Positions 50,040 through 59,000 of a DNA stretch of 64,000 nucleotides are shown piece after piece. A program made the translations under genes and the position numbers. A model generated the notes under the pieces. That model was not told where the DNA came from. It saw only the letters and a program-made list of their open reading frames with translations, and did no database searches. The stretch spans positions 12,772,001 to 12,836,000 of the forward strand of contig OX359246.1 of NCBI GenBank assembly GCA_947179485.1. The letters are read 5' to 3'. Each line of letters opens with the position of its first letter. Position 1 is the stretch's first letter. This DNA comes from Allacma fusca (lineage: Eukaryota; Arthropoda; Collembola; Symphypleona; Sminthuridae).

Positions 50040-51428
50040 TTAATGGTCGAAAATAATTTGTTTGTTTGAGTCGATTTCTATGATGGACTGATATTGAGCA
50101 TAAATTACTACGTTAATTGGCTCGTCCAAAGGTTCTCGAAACTTTAGCTGCACCTTAATTTGTCCTCTTCGGTTGACACTTAATGCGTTTCCACTATTAG
50201 GGAGAAGCTCAACAGCTGTTAGAACGTTACCTAATCTATAATTATCTCTATTAATCCCGTTTCCTAAAGAAGGATTACTTGCCGTTTTTTCAAGGCTACG
50301 TACAGCTAGTAAGTAGTCGTCGACTCCACTCCACACTATGACATCCTTGCCATTCACTTTTGCAGTTGAGCTTTTTCTAAAGTTGAAGGGGAACACTCTG
50401 TGCTCCACTGTTTCACCGTTCCAGGTGAATCCGAGCTCACAAATGTTTTTATCCACGTAGTTAAATGGGGATTTAGATAGTTTCCCGAGAAAGGATGTGC
50501 TGGAAACAAGTCCGACGACAAGTATGCGAGGAATTTTGCCAATAACAACAGAATCTGTAGTTATACTTGTAAGGCCCTGAGCAATGGTGAACGTTTTTAG
50601 CTCGACCTCCGTAGTAGGATATTTAAAAGTTCTCCCAAGTGAAAGTTGGTGTCTGTGGGCATCAACAATAGGTTTTGAAATGACCTTTTTAGAGGCGAAG
50701 AACGTAGCATTAGTTATTTGATAGGAATAAGGACAGCCGTTGAAACCAGTTTTGGTATCATAGGCTGCGGTTAGGCAAAGCTCGGGCAAATTCCTGCGCA
50801 ATAAAATCCGGATTTCTGTTCCTGCTGGAAGAAATCTCGGTTGGTTGAATATGTTGGCAACAAGTTGCCCTATCATTGTGAATGATTGCGACTTTTTTGT
50901 CTTCTCATATCTCTTGGCAAATCCCGGGTCTGAAGCAGAGTATGCCTCAGGCTTTTCGTCAGGGTAATAAAATTCATTCAGAAGTTTACCTTGTTTCTCA
51001 TTTGGGCTAGAAGCAAGTAATCGTTGCAAATAAGCAATTTGGGAATAATAGTTTCCCGAGTCGGAGACCAGTTGCCCGTTCAAATAAATTTCCAGATTAG
51101 AAAACATTGTCTGGAAAAAAAGATTTGACGGTGCGACGATATCATTATCGTCACATAGTGTTCCGTCTTGCTTAACAATTCGGCATGTTAATGCTAGGAA
51201 TGAGTCAGATGGGTCGTAGTACCCTGAGGTATCAAGTTGTATAGAAAATTCTAACGGGTTGTAGTTTTCCTTTATAGAAACAAGGGGATACGCTTGAGTG
51301 TAATCTGAACTCAGTTGTGTAGTTAGATCAGTAGGAGGCAAATCAAATAGCTGCACCTCACTTCGTGCACTCTGTTGGGATCCCTCGTATACCGTGGGTT
51401 TTTCCTCAAAGACAGAGTTTACATCCAT
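50040..51428 (-). CDS. Major capsid protein, double jelly-roll
   Basis: A 462-residue protein matching the arthropod Polinton capsid family in layout. A polar N-terminus is followed by FSIQLDTSGYYDPSDSFLAL, SNLFFQTMFSNLEIYLNGQL, a beta-rich body and a C-terminal block ending in VQLKFREPLDEPINVVIYAQ and YQSIIEID. Double-jelly-roll proteins of this group form the icosahedral shell of polinton-like virions. The start ATG is 3 nt downstream of the stop of the basic-protein ORF, and the stop is 1 nt before the protease ATG. The family call rests on gene order, length and sequence pattern, not on a search. Confidence 0.85.
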   Translation of the reverse strand: MDVNSVFEEKPTVYEGSQQSARSEVQLFDLPPTDLTTQLSSDYTQAYPLVSIKENYNPLEFSIQLDTSGYYDPSDSFLALTCRIVKQDGTLCDDNDIVAPSNLFFQTMFSNLEIYLNGQLVSDSGNYYSQIAYLQRLLASSPNEKQGKLLNEFYYPDEKPEAYSASDPGFAKRYEKTKKSQSFTMIGQLVANIFNQPRFLPAGTEIRILLRRNLPELCLTAAYDTKTGFNGCPYSYQITNATFFASKKVISKPIVDAHRHQLSLGRTFKYPTTEVELKTFTIAQGLTSITTDSVVIGKIPRILVVGLVSSTSFLGKLSKSPFNYVDKNICELGFTWNGETVEHRVFPFNFRKSSTAKVNGKDVIVWSGVDDYLLAVRSLEKTASNPSLGNGINRDNYRLGNVLTAVELLPNSGNALSVNRRGQIKVQLKFREPLDEPINVVIYAQYQSIIEIDSNKQIIFDH

Positions 51429-51431
51429 ATT

Positions 51432-51791
51432 TTAACCAGATTTGCGTCTGACGCAGCGCCTCTTTCCTGTTTTCCTCCCAAACCCAATTTGAATACGTTT
51501 TCTCCCACTTCTCTTAGACGAAACTCTACGCTTCCGGCGTCGCCTTTTTCCGGCACCGGCTTGGACGTTTTTTGACGTTCTTTTAAATCCCCCGCCTGTC
51601 TGTGAACGAGTTCGCTTTTTTGTTGCTGCTGATGTTCCAGCACTTTTAAGCGGAATTAGATAAGATGATGCTTCAGGGTTTAAACCTTGAGAAGCCATAT
51701 ATGTAAAGGTGTTCTCGCCTCCACTTCCTGTTTGTGTCTGATGCCCTGGTTCAAGGACACAAGCCTTTTCGTCACAGAGAACCTTACGCAT
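51432..51791 (-). CDS. Small Arg/Lys-rich protein, probably DNA-condensing
   Basis: 119 residues. The N-terminal third is neutral (MRKVLCDEKACVLEPGHQTQ). A GENTFTYMASQG stretch and a PLKSAGTSAATKKR linker lead to a C-terminal half that is extremely basic, with clusters such as KRRRRKRRVSSKRSGRKR. By position between the capsid genes and by composition it resembles the core, DNA-binding proteins of adenovirus-like particles (role inferred). Its start overlaps the end of the upstream minor-capsid ORF by 8 nt (51784-51791). Confidence 0.75.
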   Translation of the reverse strand: MRKVLCDEKACVLEPGHQTQTGSGGENTFTYMASQGLNPEASSYLIPLKSAGTSAATKKRTRSQTGGGFKRTSKNVQAGAGKRRRRKRRVSSKRSGRKRIQIGFGRKTGKRRCVRRKSG

Positions 51792-52710
51792 ATTTTGGTT
51801 TGAAATGGAGAGTTACTGCCGTTTCAGCGTCTCCAAAATCAATAGGTTTTAGATTCTCGTCGACAAAATTTATGCGAGCCTCCGTGACTTGTTTATTCCT
51901 TAGGGGTAAATATATGACTGGGTTAAAATTAACCTCAGTTTCATTATTATAGTCCTCGTTGAAATTCAGTTCTCGTAGAATGGGAACTTTTTGTCCTTCA
52001 TATGTCTGATTTTCAATTATATTTGACAGTACCAGAAACCTTTTCTTACTCCCAAGAATGTCCGCATCTCCTTCATGCTCTTCTTCCCATTCAATTTCTT
52101 CTTCCTGCTCCACAATCATTTTCCGAGCGGGAAACCTACTATTTCTCTTAAATTCTGCTTCAATGGGAAGCCCAAAGTAGTTTCGTAAGTCGGCTGGCAG
52201 CTGGATTGTGACGTCAGGCGGTATTTCATTGAGAATTATTTCTCCATCATCGTATGAGAATTGGATAGGGAACTGATCGTGGTGCTGATCAATGAATGTG
52301 TTATTCAATTCCGTAAATACGTCGCCAATGCTTTGCGATTTAGGCTCTTTCATGGCCAAAAATTGCAGTGAAAAGTACCGAGCATTGATGAAACGATTCT
52401 TAAGTGGGATAATGTTATCGAAAGCGGTACTGTTAAACGGAGTATCCGAGGTGTATTTAGTGCCAAAATAAAATCGGTCATTATTGAAACCGAGGCTGTC
52501 CAGTAACTCCTGAGGGAGTATTATGTAATTCAGGGGGTTAGATGTGGGAAGGCTAACAATCATTGTACATTTGTTTTCCGTGTCGAAGGAAAACATTACA
52601 TTCAACCCTCGTTTACCTAGCACAGATGTGAGTCTGGCGAAGAAGGGTTTGAATTGTTCGTTAAGGTTTTTATGAAACGCAAAAAGAGAGCTAAATTGCT
52701 GATCTATCAT
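51784..52710 (-). CDS. Minor capsid (penton-like), C-terminal ORF
   Basis: 308 residues. Near the N-terminus a YIILPQELLDSLGFNNDRFY segment and later IQLPADLRNYFGLP are repeats of the LP..L...lGf motif seen in Polinton minor capsid proteins. A very acidic insert (EQEEEIEWEEEHEGD) follows. The C-terminus is the family signature, ARINFVDENLKPIDFGD then AVTLHFKP. In other Polintons the minor capsid protein is, as I recall, a single longer ORF. Here the N-terminal part is a separate upstream ORF whose stop overlaps this ATG in the tetranucleotide ATGA (52710-52707). Confidence 0.78.
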   Translation of the reverse strand: MIDQQFSSLFAFHKNLNEQFKPFFARLTSVLGKRGLNVMFSFDTENKCTMIVSLPTSNPLNYIILPQELLDSLGFNNDRFYFGTKYTSDTPFNSTAFDNIIPLKNRFINARYFSLQFLAMKEPKSQSIGDVFTELNNTFIDQHHDQFPIQFSYDDGEIILNEIPPDVTIQLPADLRNYFGLPIEAEFKRNSRFPARKMIVEQEEEIEWEEEHEGDADILGSKKRFLVLSNIIENQTYEGQKVPILRELNFNEDYNNETEVNFNPVIYLPLRNKQVTEARINFVDENLKPIDFGDAETAVTLHFKPKYA

Positions 52711-53390
52711 AATAAAGTTCCTATTATATTCTCCATTTTTTTGAACGTTCTAACAGAAAAGTCTGTATCGTTTGTATATCGATCGAACATTGATTGGTCG
52801 ATTACAGTACTTCCCACATAAGCGCCCTCAAAGAAGCTTCTCCGATTGAAGCCGAATAAAGATGCAAAAGCGTTTGAAAATAGAACCCAACTAGCAGTGT
52901 CTTGATTTTTTACATACAATGTTGGTACAAACTTTTTCCCGTCTGCATCAACATATGTTTGAGCTATCAAGACGTTAATTAGTTTGCCAACACCGTTATT
53001 AAATTTCTCGGTAAATTCATAAAGTGTTTCTTTGCTCTGTTTCCGAATTGGATATTCTGCAATAATAGGGTTTTTGTAGTCTGGAAACAGGGGCCCAACC
53101 GGAATAGCCGCATGATGTAGTGGGGTGAATGTTTTCCGTGATCGCTTGAATCTCCTTTCCCTACCTTTTCTCGTCTGGTTTGATTCGAGTGATTTGGGTT
53201 GTTTGGATGTGTATCTTAAATTCAGCAGCCCAACGTTGTAATGATGTTTGTTATATGCAAAGTCTGTTGGTAACTGCTGAACAATGTCACTAGTATTTTT
53301 AAACGCTGGTAAGTTACCCGTATTTTTCAGACAAACAAAATGTTCGTTATCACTAAACGGAACGAATTGTTTGAGACTGTTATGAATCAT
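52707..53390 (-). CDS. Minor capsid (penton-like), N-terminal ORF
   Basis: About 227 residues from the first ATG at 53390. The frame stays open a little further upstream, to a TTG and a CAG that could also be a splice acceptor. HFVCLKNTGNLPAF, then FAYNKHHYNVGLLNLRY matches the N-terminal start of Polinton minor capsid proteins (F.v.L.sn... then weVgL..i.y). Near the C-terminus SNAFASLFGFN is another copy of the lGf motif. It ends in TGA overlapping the next ORF by 4 nt, which suggests coupled translation or an old division of one gene. Confidence 0.75.
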   Translation of the reverse strand: MIHNSLKQFVPFSDNEHFVCLKNTGNLPAFKNTSDIVQQLPTDFAYNKHHYNVGLLNLRYTSKQPKSLESNQTRKGRERRFKRSRKTFTPLHHAAIPVGPLFPDYKNPIIAEYPIRKQSKETLYEFTEKFNNGVGKLINVLIAQTYVDADGKKFVPTLYVKNQDTASWVLFSNAFASLFGFNRRSFFEGAYVGSTVIDQSMFDRYTNDTDFSVRTFKKMENIIGTLL

Positions 53391-53458
53391 GCTGACTTTA
53401 ATGAAACCGGGCTGCAAATGAAGATGTAAATCCTCCAGCGTACAATTATATACAAGTT

Positions 53459-53464
53459 TTTATT
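53459..53464 (-). terminator. AATAAA signal after the integrase gene
   Basis: A canonical hexamer on the minus strand 37 nt beyond the integrase stop, separating integrase transcripts from the capsid cluster. Confidence 0.5.
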
Positions 53465-53500
53465 TGTTTTCAATTTTTTGTTTTCACATTACATCCTAAA

Positions 53501-54448
53501 CTAATTTTCTGGGCTAATACTAACTAGATTTAAATCGTAATCATAAAACTGGCCTTGAACTTCTTCATTTGACTTATCTACTAGTTTATAAGTGTAAGGA
53601 TACGTATTTACAACTTTTGACACACTAAGTATTTCGCGACTATAGTTCTCTGAGTAGCCCTTTTCAAACAGAAGCTTTGCTCTGGAGATGCGAACAGAAT
53701 CTCCAATCGAAAATTTTGGTGGAGATCTTGGAGCCTGGGCCTCAGCTATGTGCTGTCTATACAAGTGCCTCCACGTCTCAAATGAGTTTTTGATGGTAAT
53801 TGTATTAGGAGCACGACCGATAGAACTGTGAAACGAATTATTATACGTGTCTGTAAAGGTTTGCAGTACTTTGCTGATGTTCTTTGTGTTTTTCTGAGTC
53901 ATAAATCTCTGAAGTTTTGTGAAAAGAGTTCTAATGAAACGCTCGGCAATAGAAGCTTTGGCAATTGAATGGATATGATAGGGTATTATTTCATATTTAT
54001 CCAAAAATGTTTTAAAAGCAGAAGAGGTAAACTCTTTCCCTCGATCGCTAAATAAGTACATTGGCTTTGCCCGTGCTTCTTTAAATATAGATGTAAATGC
54101 TGAAATTATAGATTCAGAGTTCTTGTTTTTAAGAAGCCGGGTATAAGCTTTTTTGCTAAAGCTATCTACCACCACGAGCACAAAATAATTGCACTCATTA
54201 TATGGAGCAATATTTTCAATGTCTTTCAAATCAGTGCTCCAAATTTCATTGATAAAGTTCACCATAATTCGCCGACGTTTGTATTTCCGTCTGATTTGCT
54301 TGTGTAATGAATATCCCTCTAATTTTCGAAGCTCCCGTTGTACGGCTTCCTTGTCCTGAAATTCTGGATGGTTTTTAAGGAAACCGGATAACCCGGAAAA
54401 CGCCCCGGCCAGTCGTTGGTTTAGATAACTCTCAACAATTTCACTCAT
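53501..54448 (-). CDS. RVE-type integrase (DDE), Polinton INT
   Basis: A retrovirus-like integrase that inserts element DNA and produces the 6-bp target duplication. 315 residues from the ATG at 54448. An N-terminal helical/basic region (KQIRRKYKRRR) leads to the catalytic core: first Asp in WSTDLKDI, second in LFSDRGKEF, and Glu in ASIAERFIRTL, the last two 34 residues apart. The C-terminal part (FSIGDSVRIS then YKLVDKSNEEVQGQFYDYDL) is the SH3-like tail usual in Polinton and LTR integrases; I see no full chromodomain. The frame is uninterrupted. Confidence 0.95.
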   Translation of the reverse strand: MSEIVESYLNQRLAGAFSGLSGFLKNHPEFQDKEAVQRELRKLEGYSLHKQIRRKYKRRRIMVNFINEIWSTDLKDIENIAPYNECNYFVLVVVDSFSKKAYTRLLKNKNSESIISAFTSIFKEARAKPMYLFSDRGKEFTSSAFKTFLDKYEIIPYHIHSIAKASIAERFIRTLFTKLQRFMTQKNTKNISKVLQTFTDTYNNSFHSSIGRAPNTITIKNSFETWRHLYRQHIAEAQAPRSPPKFSIGDSVRISRAKLLFEKGYSENYSREILSVSKVVNTYPYTYKLVDKSNEEVQGQFYDYDLNLVSISPEN

Positions 54449-54536
54449 CACACTGACACGGCGTTTTTATATATTCCATGTTCTCACAATATTTACCAGG
54501 AGTTTACCATGCTCAACAGTAATTGCCATTAATTGT

Positions 54537-55043
54537 TCATTTCCACCTTCGTTTTCCACTCACTCGATTCACACTCTTATTATAAGAACTCTTGCCCACA
54601 CGTTTAACTTTCTTTCTCCCTTTGCCTTTCTGAATTTTTCGGGGTCTTAAATTTCTCCTGGGCAATTCTTGTGGTTTATCTGGGATAAGATCATTTGTTT
54701 GTTCCGGATGGTTAGGCAGGGTTGATTGTTTATTTTCGGATGAAGTCGGATTATCCAAATCTTCAAACACTTTCCACTCTGGTTCTAACTTGAAATGTCC
54801 GGTTTTGAATTTGCAGCAACAAATATCCAGGGGTTTATACCTTTTCGTTGCTGTCTTAATAGAATCTGTAGAATTTTCAATGTCAGATTTTTCGGTTATA
54901 GTCGCATCTATTGGCTCCTTGTCCTTTATATCCTGATTCTGTATTTGCTTTTCAAGTTCGTTTTTTCTATCATTTGTAATCACTTCACCACTGTTAAGTA
55001 TTTTCATTAACTCGGAATAAAGTTTAGGATCAATTACCCTCAT
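54537..55043 (-). CDS. Unrecognised basic Polinton protein
   Basis: 168 residues from the ATG at 55043. The N-terminus (MRVIDPKLYSELMKILNSGE) is helical. The middle is polar, with a CCCKF motif. The C-terminal 45 residues are strongly basic (RRNLRPRKIQKGKGRKKVKR), ending RVSGKRRWK. The 14-nt overlap with the preceding frame (which stops at 55032-55030) hints that the two form one unit. The nature of the product is unknown; nucleic-acid binding is inferred only from charge. Confidence 0.6.
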   Translation of the reverse strand: MRVIDPKLYSELMKILNSGEVITNDRKNELEKQIQNQDIKDKEPIDATITEKSDIENSTDSIKTATKRYKPLDICCCKFKTGHFKLEPEWKVFEDLDNPTSSENKQSTLPNHPEQTNDLIPDKPQELPRRNLRPRKIQKGKGRKKVKRVGKSSYNKSVNRVSGKRRWK

Positions 55044-55395
55044 TACCTTTGCCAATGCAAATCACTCGTAAAATTTCCCCAGTTTCGATTTGAAGTAGAA
55101 TGTCGGCTAAAACTGCCTTATTTAGTTTTGGGTTTAGCAACACTTGCTGCTTGAACAAATTGGGCTTAAAAGCTCTCACTCGGGTTATGGTTCGAGGAAA
55201 AAAGATTCGGAGATTAGCAAAGCACTCGCAAGTGGCTTTCAGTTGTTCTTCAGTGGCTTCCTTGACAAACTTTGAGAACTGTCTGTTCGTGGCAAGTGAT
55301 AGCTTGCGAATGAATTCAATATTCCCCTCGAGGTTGCTTTCGGAGTGTTGACTCTGGGACTCATTGTGAGATACTGACTCACTTTGGAGTAAACA
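55030..55395 (-). CDS. Open frame without ATG, conserved-looking Polinton ORF
   Basis: The minus strand is open for about 121 codons from 55395 to a TGA at 55032-55030. No ATG lies in frame. The sequence looks genuinely coding: a Ser/Gln/Glu-rich lead, then IEFIRKLSLATNRQFSKFVK and EATEEQLKATCECFANLRIF. That resembles, as far as I can judge, the small helical ORF commonly found beside Polinton capsid/ATPase genes. It overlaps the last 17 nt of the ATPase in the +1 frame and the first 14 nt of the next ORF. Expression could be by frameshifting, a non-ATG start, or it may be a one-base indel break. Confidence 0.5.
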   Translation of the reverse strand, partial: CLLQSESVSHNESQSQHSESNLEGNIEFIRKLSLATNRQFSKFVKEATEEQLKATCECFANLRIFFPRTITRVRAFKPNLFKQQVLLNPKLNKAVLADILLQIETGEILRVICIGKGNEGN

Positions 55396-56026
55396 CTAAG
55401 CAATCTTCAGTGGGGAAAAGGTTTGATCTAACCCAGTACTTGAACTGCTTATATTTTGGGTGAAAGTCCAGGATCAAGTAACCATATTCCCTGGCAGTCA
55501 CTGCCTTTAAATACGCTTCGGTTAGGAATGAAGTCTTCCCGGGGCAAATTTGTTTTGCCAGAGTAGAAATAGTCGATCTGTCTCTAGGAATATCAAACAG
55601 GCAAGTCCACTGAGTATTTATGTTAATGTCGCGCATACCCTTCGCATAGCTATTCTGTAAAATTAGAAATATAGATGCACCCCGGTGGTGAGAATGTTTA
55701 GTAAAAAAGTTTGTGACTAGGGTATTATTTTCGCCTTGGCCAATTTCACTTTGCTGGTCATCCAGAATAATTAAACAGGGATCCGAGGCTAAGTCCTTGA
55801 TGTCTTTTACATTTGATGTAAAAATGATGCCCGGGTCTTCGTCCTGTAGCTTACGAAAGTTTTGTTGATAATCTGAGTACACATATATGACTTTGTCTAT
55901 TGGGGTGTCAAAAATTTCTTTTCTTCTTCTTATGATCTCTAATGTTAATACGGTCTTGCCACTTCCTGTTGGCCCCTGTACAGTTGCAGTACAGGGGTGA
56001 GCAATTTGGAAATCAATGAAATCCAT
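55379..56026 (-). CDS. Genome-packaging ATPase (FtsK/HerA, A32-like)
   Basis: 215 residues. Walker A GPTGSGKT (18-25) and Walker B LIILDD (85-90) are followed by a polar QNS sensor-like segment (FLILQNSYAKGMRD). This ATPase drives DNA into preformed capsids in polinton-like and NCLDV relatives. Length and order between polymerase and integrase fit Polintons. The C-terminus (CLVFTPK) overlaps a further frame without its own ATG. Uninterrupted. Confidence 0.95.
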   Translation of the reverse strand: MDFIDFQIAHPCTATVQGPTGSGKTVLTLEIIRRRKEIFDTPIDKVIYVYSDYQQNFRKLQDEDPGIIFTSNVKDIKDLASDPCLIILDDQQSEIGQGENNTLVTNFFTKHSHHRGASIFLILQNSYAKGMRDININTQWTCLFDIPRDRSTISTLAKQICPGKTSFLTEAYLKAVTAREYGYLILDFHPKYKQFKYWVRSNLFPTEDCLVFTPK

Positions 56027-56082
56027 GGTGTTTGAATAACATGATAACAGCGAATGGTCAGTTATTAAAAATGCATTGCTTT

Positions 56083-59000
56083 TTATTGGGAACAGTTGGG
56101 GATATATTTGTCTAGCTTATAATGCCCTAGTGGAAGGCTAAAATTAATATCGTTGGGGTCACAGTATGCCCTATATACATCTAAATTATGGAAAGCCACT
56201 TTGTTCACTGTTATACAGTATAAGTTATGCTTAATACTACGTATGTATTTTACGTCTAGTTTTACAACTTTATTGTTTTGAACTACGTCCGCATACTGTT
56301 CATGAGAGAAAGTTTTCAGTGAAGGGAATGGTATGCCCTTGGACTTCATTTCTTCTTTTCTATCATTATACAATATAGAGTACTGTTTGGATTTTAGTGT
56401 GACTACTTGGGAGATATCAAAACTTTCAATTTTCCATTTGCCAGATACTCCTGCATTTACATTCTTAAAACTTTCCATCTCTGGGTGGGCTTTAAAAAAT
56501 TCATGACCTGAGTGTATTTTTGAAAAATCGAAAAATTCCTTATAAGAAACCAGGTCTTTCCAGAACCTATTCTTGGGATCTGTAATTATGCTGATTGAGC
56601 TATCGGTATCGCAGTATAGGTTATATATCCGGTTACCGAAGACCATTTTTAGTTGCTGGTAATAGCCATAATAGAAAATGACTTTTGCCAAATCAAGTAC
56701 TGTCACACCTGCCTGAATAGGTTTATTTAAAACTACATTTTTAGGGCTAAGCATTACAATGCTTACTTTCTCAGAGACGGGAAGAAAATCTTTACATTCC
56801 GGCAGTGACAATAAATGCCTTGATTGTGCTCGTGAACTACAAAATTTTATTTTCATGTGGTTTCTATTCGATTCGAGGCATTTTCCGAAAATCTGGTTAT
56901 TCTGATTTTTTAGAAACTGTCTCATGGATTCACTTTTTGCCTCTTTTCTCATGTCAATGTTGTGTTGTATGTACTTGCGGAAATAAGCTTTTTCAGTGAA
57001 AGAGATTCCTGTGTGTATTTTTTTCAAAGTCATACCCATTTCCAAATAATATTTAAGAGCCTTATAATGCAAGACATAATTTTCTCTATCATAGCAATGT
57101 AGCAGTAAACGCGGTTGTGTAGTGAACGAGGATTGAGATGCCTTACTAAGTTTGGATAAATTGTGTTGCTGTTTTTCTCCGAACTCTTCAAATTTTATAA
57201 CACGGCGCTCTGGTGCTAATGGCAAATCAACTGTCTTGTCTTGAACTTCGGGCGGATATCCTAGTGTTACTTGTAGAAAGTACCCTTTCCCATCTTTGCT
57301 TTCATATGATTTCCAATCTATACGGTCAAGATCATTAACACTTTCCCATCTGTAATTCGAATGAGGATATTTATCTAGCAACGCTGTAGCATACAGGCTT
57401 ACTTTATCATTGTAAATCAAATGAGTTCTATTCTTCGTTGGATCATAACCAAATGTACTTCTCTCATTATTAGCGGTCTGAATTTTCCTAGTGCAGAAGG
57501 AAAATCCGCCCCGTATTGCTTTGGAAAGTAGTTCTATCATTTTGAAATCCCGTATGTACTCAATTTCAGATCCTGTATGATATAAGAAACATTGGAATGA
57601 GTACCCACTACCTGTACACATGTATGTAGGGTCAAGCCCGTACATACTCATTCCATTCATTCTGAAATTTTCCCAAATTACTGCAAGTAATAGTGTATCA
57701 ACTATTGTGTAAAGCCTGGTGAATTGGCGAAACGTTGATATATTAAAAGCCGAGCAAACGTCTTACACGAGTTGCCATTCCGAATCTGTGCACATTTCAT
57801 TTGCTAAGTCGTTATTAAAATATTCCCTATCGGGAATGCCACCATTCAGGACATCCGGTGAGGTCAAATATCTATACGGAAAAGGGAGTTTTTCAAACAG
57901 CAAACTTATAGATTTTTCGGAAATATCTTGCCGATTTTTTTTGATTGGTCGGTTATCCATATCGTTCTCTAATATAAACGGGATACTTAGATTCACCAGA
58001 TCGAGTGTTTTGGCATTCTCTTTCTTTAGAGCCTCAGCTAAAGTGCTTAGTTTAGAAGGAAGAAATTGGCACGAATCAATAAAACGAACTTTCACCTTTC
58101 GATTTCCTTGCCAACCCTTCTGATTGGAATGTCCCTTGTTGTATTTATAATTTAATGTTGGCACTAGCACATCCCGTGCTGGAATTTCTAATTGAACAAA
58201 TTTTTCAGTTCCTTTGCTGATAACAGATATGTCTTTAGGATCGAATATCGAGCTTTCCAAATTTTTAATTAATAAATGCAAATCAAACCCTGCTCCGTTA
58301 TGGGCCACACATACTAATTCGTGTTTAAATTTAATTTTTAAATTACAACCTGCACAAATTGTGTTGAGATATCTTCCTGTGGTATGGCAATGGTGATAGC
58401 ATTTAATTATTTTCTTTTCTTTCCCGGTAGGTCGCATTTTGTATTCACTTGGCATTTCTGATTCCTCGAGCTCTTCATCTTCTTCTCTTTCCATCGTAGT
58501 ATTTGTAAACACTCGTTTGCAGAAATCACAATCGGTCTTATTTTCATGTCTACAAATTTCTTCCGCTGAAGGAACTACAAAATTGTTTGTTGTTCTTACT
58601 GACCACAGAATATCCTCCGCATGTTTAAAAACCCTTTCGAAAAAATGTTGCACAGGATTTTCTCCATCATAGTATTCTAGAGCATATATTTTCTTAGCTT
58701 CTCCAATGTAGTTCACAATGCAAAGTGAGTAACTGATTGGTTTGAATTCATTTTCAATAGTTGTGGAGTTTCCTAAACGTTTTGGATTATTCACTTTCGT
58801 AGAGCAACATTCAAAGTCCCAATAAAGTACATAAGGGTACGGTAGTGTCAGTTCTGGCCTTGTAAACTTAAGCGTTTCGCCGTCCTTTGGAAGCTTTTCA
58901 ACGATTTCCTTGTCTGTCCCACATACCTGCCTATGGTCCGAACATTTCTTTTCGGAACCAAAGTAGCGAATGCAGAGATCACAAAAGTATGCCTTTGCTG

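Noticed and set aside
57763-57765. In-frame TAA as proof that polymerase B is a pseudogene
   Set aside because: The stop lies inside a 51-bp segment with strong GT-AG borders and multiple-of-three length. The family alignment is better without that segment, so an intron explains it better.
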